Shown here: piece by piece, positions 6,233 to 8,840 of the stretch | Layout: each line of letters starts with the position of its first letter | Numbering within the stretch: position 1 is the stretch's first letter | Assembly (NCBI GenBank): GCA_937951695.1 | Contig: CALFBL010000326.1 | Coordinates: 1-8,840, forward strand | Length of the DNA stretch: 8,840 nucleotides | From: an uncultured Granulosicoccaceae bacterium | Lineage (GTDB): Bacteria; Pseudomonadota; Gammaproteobacteria; Granulosicoccales; Granulosicoccaceae | Direction of reading: 5' to 3' | Notes under the pieces: generated by a model | What the model was told of the DNA's origin: nothing | What the model saw: only the letters and a program-made list of their open reading frames with translations | Databases searched by the model: none | Position numbers and translations under genes: made by a program

Positions 6233-7695
6233 CTGTTGCCAGAATCGCCCCCCGAGCGATTGGCCTCAGTTTTCGGGCGCCTGCGTCGACGTCGACGCTT
6301 TTTTGCAACACCGGTTCCTGCGCCATCGCCCGCAGTGGAGTTTGCGCCGGGTGATGCGGCCGGAGCTGAGCCTGAAGTGCCTGCTGCGCTCAATGTTGAA
6401 GCTGCTACGTGTGACCTTTTCGTGCGCGGCCCTCGATTGCCAGAATTGCCGCTACCCCTGCGTCCGCTAGGGCGTTGGCGGTTCTGAACTCGATTACTGC
6501 TATCTCCCCAGACCGGCTTAAGGGGTTCGATTAGCAGGTCATCGGTAATGGGCTCGGTAGTAATGCTTTCACCGATATAGTCGAGGATCTCTGGCAAGGA
6601 GAATGCGTATTCCTCGCAGACAAAACTGACCGCTTTGCCTTGGGAGCCGGCGCGAGCTGTGCGGCCGATCCGGTGCACATAGTCTTCCGCGTGTTGTGGC
6701 AAATCGAAGTTGAACACGTGGCTCACGTCATCAATGTGCAGACCCCGTGCGGCCACATCAGTGGCAATCAGAATGTTGAGTTGACCGCTGGTGAAGTCAG
6801 CGAGAATTTTTTGTCGCTTGTTCTGCCGAACGTCTCCTGACAGGGTGCCGCAAGCAACGCTGTTCCCGGTTAAATACGCTTCCACTTTTTCGGCAATGCG
6901 TTTGGTGTTGACGAATACGATGGAGCGGTCGGGTGTCAGGGTCTGGATGAGGCCCAACAGTAAGGGAATTTTTTCATCCGACGCCGGGTGGTACAAAGTT
7001 TGACGGACCCCGTCGGCAGTTACGTTAGTGACGTCGGTTTTTAACGCTACCGGGCTGTCCATATGCTCATAAGCGAGCTCCATGACGCGATGCGACAAGG
7101 TGGCCGAAAACAGCATACTGGTGCGATCTTCTGGCTCTGGCATACGCCGCAGCAGGTAGCGTATGTCCGCGATGAAGCCTAAATCAAACATGCGATCAGC
7201 TTCGTCCAGAACGCAGATTTCGAGGCGTTTAAGGTTGAAGACCTTTTGCTTAAAATAATCAATTAATCGGCCGGGTGTGCCGATAACAATGTCAACGCCG
7301 TTGGCCAGTTGATTACGTTGTTTTTCATAGTCCACCCCACCGTAGGCAACCATGGAGGTCAGGCCGGTGTATTTGCCCAGATCATCGGCGTCTTTTTTGA
7401 TCTGTATCGCCAACTCTCGGGTTGGGGCGAGCACCAACATTCGGGGTTGATTTTTATCTCGTTCACTGCCACCGTGCTGGAGCAGCCGAGCGAAACTGCC
7501 TAACAGAAACGCCGCGGTTTTTCCCGTGCCAGTTTGAGCTTGAGCGGCGATGTCGTGGCCATCGGCGATGGCCGGTAGCGCCAAGCCCTGAATCTCTGTG
7601 CATCGATCGAAGCCCAGTTCCTTGATTGCTCGCAGCAGTGGCTCTGGCAGAGCCAATTGGCTGAATGCCGGTGTGACTTCAGAATCTTTGGTCAT
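6229..7695 (-). CDS. rhlB: DEAD-box ATP-dependent RNA helicase RhlB
   Basis: RhlB unwinds RNA and in E. coli acts with RNase E and PNPase in the degradosome. Read from ATG 7695 the protein has 488 residues. Motifs in order: Q motif region with CTEIQ (32-36), AQTGTGKT (53-60), PTRELAIQ (91-98), TPGRL (140-144), DEAD (164-167), SAT (197-199), IVFVNT (259-264), ATDVAARGLHI (311-321) and HRIGRTARAG (341-350). The conserved AYGG and DYVHRIGRT contexts, and divergence from a thioredoxin, support RhlB over RhlE or SrmB. A GTG at 7722 would add nine residues, but ATG 7695 puts the first conserved Phe at residue 11 as in E. coli. The tail (from about 400) is longer than in E. coli (421 residues in total): low-complexity Gly/Ser/Ala/Thr, then KK with seven consecutive Arg (465-473), probably RNA-binding. 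Confidence 0.95.
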   Translation of the reverse strand: MTKDSEVTPAFSQLALPEPLLRAIKELGFDRCTEIQGLALPAIADGHDIAAQAQTGTGKTAAFLLGSFARLLQHGGSERDKNQPRMLVLAPTRELAIQIKKDADDLGKYTGLTSMVAYGGVDYEKQRNQLANGVDIVIGTPGRLIDYFKQKVFNLKRLEICVLDEADRMFDLGFIADIRYLLRRMPEPEDRTSMLFSATLSHRVMELAYEHMDSPVALKTDVTNVTADGVRQTLYHPASDEKIPLLLGLIQTLTPDRSIVFVNTKRIAEKVEAYLTGNSVACGTLSGDVRQNKRQKILADFTSGQLNILIATDVAARGLHIDDVSHVFNFDLPQHAEDYVHRIGRTARAGSQGKAVSFVCEEYAFSLPEILDYIGESITTEPITDDLLIEPLKPVWGDSSNRVQNRQRPSGRRGSGNSGNRGPRTKRSHVAASTLSAAGTSGSAPAASPGANSTAGDGAGTGVAKKRRRRRRRPKTEANRSGGDSGNR

Positions 7696-7804
7696 GAGTT
7701 TGATACATTTAGGATATGACACCCGGTGATGTCGGAAGCCTCACCGAGTAACATGCGTCATCGACGTTCGATAACGCAAAGGCACTGTGGAGGTACAATA
7801 TATT
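7696..7804. promoter_or_regulatory. Divergent rhlB/trxA control region with inverted repeat
   Basis: The 109 bp between the divergent rhlB and trxA starts must carry promoters for both. A perfect inverted repeat CGGTGA (7724-7729) / TCACCG (7741-7746) with an 11-bp spacer sits in the rhlB-proximal part. It could be an operator or a hairpin in the rhlB leader. I could not pick out a convincing -35/-10 pair in either direction. rhlB has no clear Shine-Dalgarno sequence. Confidence 0.35.
7789..7794 (+). promoter_or_regulatory. Ribosome binding site of trxA
   Basis: GGAGGT lies 10 nt before ATG 7805 and is the strongest Shine-Dalgarno match noticed in the window. It decides the start: the upstream in-frame GTG at 7787 overlaps this site and would add six residues (MEVQYI) absent from the family. 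Confidence 0.8.
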
Positions 7805-8131
7805 ATGAGTGAACATATTACCGCGATTACAGACTGCAACTTCGATTCTGAGGTATTACAGTCGGATGTGCCCGTATTGGTGGACTATTGGGCGGAAAGC
7901 TGCGGCCCCTGCAAGGCGCTGGGCGCGGTCCTGGAGGAAATGGCGCCCGATTACGCCGGTCGCGTGAAAATCGTTAAAGTCGACATCGCCAGCAACCCGA
8001 ATTCGGCCGCTCGCTATGGCGTTCGGGCGTTACCGACGTTAATGGTGTTTAAAGACGGTGCCGTAGATAAAACCACTCAAGGGGCCTTGTCACGGGCGCA
8101 ATTGACCGAAATGCTCGATCAAGCGGTCTAA
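7805..8131 (+). CDS. trxA: Thioredoxin with SCGPC active site
   Basis: A 108-residue single-domain cytoplasmic thioredoxin, the same size as E. coli TrxA, which reduces protein disulfides with electrons from thioredoxin reductase. Seen: buried Asp27 in LVDYWAE (25-31), redox motif CGPC (33-36), a Lys at 58 in KVD, YGVRALPTLMVF (71-82) with the cis-Pro at 77, and the substrate-groove GALSRAQL (93-100). The fold signature is complete. The odd point is Ser32 directly before CGPC, where almost all TrxA proteins have Trp (WCGPC). The codon is AGC, so this is not a single-base change from TGG. Cys11 is an additional cysteine. Divergent linkage to rhlB matches the E. coli-type rhlB-trxA-rho neighbourhood, so it is probably the housekeeping copy, although the altered site leaves a specialised thioredoxin possible. 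Confidence 0.93.
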   Translation: MSEHITAITDCNFDSEVLQSDVPVLVDYWAESCGPCKALGAVLEEMAPDYAGRVKIVKVDIASNPNSAARYGVRALPTLMVFKDGAVDKTTQGALSRAQLTEMLDQAV

Positions 8132-8244
8132 AACAGGCTGAAAGGCCGGTTTGGGTGACTCGTTCAGGGATGCATGATCACCCTGGCATCGACAGGCGAC
8201 TGGTACCATTTATGCTCATAAACCGCTTAATCCGCTGATAAGTA

Positions 8245-8288
8245 GATCGATTTTTGCCCGCCGAGTCGGGCTGAGCCCCCGATTGATC
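8245..8288 (+). ncRNA. Candidate structured RNA element after trxA
   Basis: GATCGAT (8245-8251) can pair with ATTGATC (8282-8288) with one G-U pair. It encloses a hairpin GCCCG/CGGGC (8256-8260 with 8267-8271, 6-nt loop). The GGGC at 8268-8271 can instead pair with GCCC at 8275-8278 across a TGA loop, so two inner hairpins are mutually exclusive. There is no U-run after the structure and no known riboswitch consensus that I recognise. Function is unknown and chance folding is possible. Confidence 0.2.
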
Positions 8289-8318
8289 AGTCTTGGTAGA
8301 CGTAATGTATATTGCGTG

Positions 8319-8549
8319 CTAACGTATAGTGGCTGAACTCAGCGTGTCACTCTCTGCGCCTTCGTCAACGACCTGCCCTTCGTGGATGGCCTCCTCTTGG
8401 TCGCTTTGAACGTAGCTTGGGTCCAGGTTGAGGGATTCATCAGAGGAACTATCCGTGTCAATAGAACCGGTCGAAGGCGTGCGTTCCACTTGAATATCGT
8501 TGACGCTCATGACTTTGAGGGTGGATGGGATAGATTCACAAGCACACAA
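8319..8549 (-). CDS. Hypothetical acidic Ser/Asp-rich small protein (doubtful)
   Basis: A 76-codon minus-strand frame, or 63 codons from the internal ATG at 8510. It is rich in Ser, Asp and Glu, has no Lys after the second Met, and contains IDTDSSSDESLNLDP. The predicted product is very acidic and probably disordered, with no transmembrane or signal segment. I recognise no family. No Shine-Dalgarno sequence precedes either ATG. The same frame is open rightwards to the window edge except for one TGA at 8610-8612, so it could be the 3' end of a decayed larger gene. Its codon usage is not obviously different from neighbouring genes. The opposite strand has a competing frame of similar length (8382-8579), so chance is a serious alternative. 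Confidence 0.25.
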   Translation of the reverse strand: MCACESIPSTLKVMSVNDIQVERTPSTGSIDTDSSSDESLNLDPSYVQSDQEEAIHEGQVVDEGAESDTLSSATIR

Positions 8550-8840
8550 TGTTTGAAGACAGGTACAGTCAGGTTTTGATGATGAGGTGGGTCGGAGTGG
8601 AGTATATCCTCAATGAATCTCGCGCAAATACAGCGAACTTGAGGAACTTGGACCGGCGGTGTTTCGAGTTGAATAACGACTTGAGTTTGATGATGGCTGA
8701 CTACGGATGCGCAGGCAGACTAGGTTGATTGCTTCGGCGCTCGTGCTTGGTTTCGATCGACAGGAAATGAGTGAGAAAGCAAAAGCGCGATGACAAATAC
8801 TGAAGATGGTCAGCTTGAAACAGCAGAAACTCGAGTCGGA

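Larger units (their letters stand above)
8132..8840. other. 709-bp region without a confident gene downstream of trxA
   Basis: No recognisable gene lies here. Seen: a hairpin AAAC-A-GGC/GCC-G-GTTT straight after the trxA stop (8131-8152) without a U-run; a palindrome TTTATG-CT-CATAAA (8209-8222); a nested hairpin region (8245-8288); an acidic frame on the minus strand (8319-8549); and a 59-codon plus frame (8549-8728) with no ribosome site. From 8521 to 8700 the plus strand has 56 G against 27 C. A plus frame starting at ATG 8790 (MTNTEDGQLE) runs off the window and overlaps, as ATGA, the end of a 28-codon frame starting at 8707. It may be the start of the next gene but is too short to judge. 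A long leader for a downstream gene such as rho is possible. Confidence 0.5.

Noticed and set aside
6283..6304. Perfect 16-bp palindrome GCGTCGACGTCGACGC followed by six T on the plus strand, resembling an intrinsic terminator.
   Set aside because: It is the Lys-Arg run of rhlB read backwards (alternating CGT/CGA codons). It has no loop sequence and no plus-strand gene ends there.
8131..8152. Hairpin right after the trxA stop as its terminator.
   Set aside because: The stem has an A-G mismatch and is followed by TTTGGG rather than a U-run, so at most it is a 3'-end stabilising structure.
8251..8271. GCCCG/CGGGC hairpin next to TTTTT as an intrinsic terminator.
   Set aside because: The T run precedes the hairpin on the plus strand, and on the minus strand it becomes A residues, so neither direction gives a terminator.
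8611..8640. ATG at 8613 reading MNLAQIQRT, superficially like the start of Rho (MNLTEL).
   Set aside because: The frame stops after nine codons and nothing downstream in any frame resembles the Rho N-terminal domain.

Overview
This window reads as a chromosomal segment of a Gram-negative gammaproteobacterium, probably marine or free-living. It carries lipopolysaccharide (LPS) inner-core and lipid A genes, a TolC-type outer membrane channel, and the RhlB helicase divergent from thioredoxin. Gene content and moderate GC suggest the group, but no lineage marker fixes the genus. No phage, IS element, CRISPR array, tRNA or rRNA gene was seen.

Layout. The left edge (1-530, minus) is the N-terminal part of an ABC transporter ATPase of the ferric-iron/CUT1-like type. 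A 229-bp divergent intergenic region follows. Next come a 71-residue CHCC zinc-finger protein (760-975, plus) and the overlapping Kdo kinase kdkA (959-1768, plus). kdkA converges on waaA across a 30-bp gap.

From 7695 down to 1799, all on the minus strand, lies one tightly packed series: rhlB (DEAD-box helicase), a possible 25-codon reading frame, a divergent Pcm-like methyltransferase, tolC, an LpxL/LpxM-family acyltransferase, and waaA. Junctions are 4-bp overlaps, a longer overlap, or gaps under 10 bp, so at least the last four genes are probably one transcript. Together they serve outer-membrane construction. WaaA adds Kdo to the lipid A precursor, the acyltransferase adds a secondary acyl chain to Kdo-lipid A, the convergent KdkA phosphorylates Kdo, and TolC is the export duct.

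Divergent from rhlB is a thioredoxin (7805-8131, plus) with SCGPC in place of the usual WCGPC. In many gammaproteobacteria rho follows trxA. Here the remaining 709 bp hold no recognisable gene, only weak reading frames and possible RNA hairpins.

The gene set is mostly ordinary housekeeping and I see no convincing new system. The points most worth checking are the coupled 25-codon frame between rhlB and the methyltransferase, the altered thioredoxin active site, the N-terminal extension on the acyltransferase, the loss of the usual Ser in the Pcm-like enzyme, and the unexplained region after trxA.
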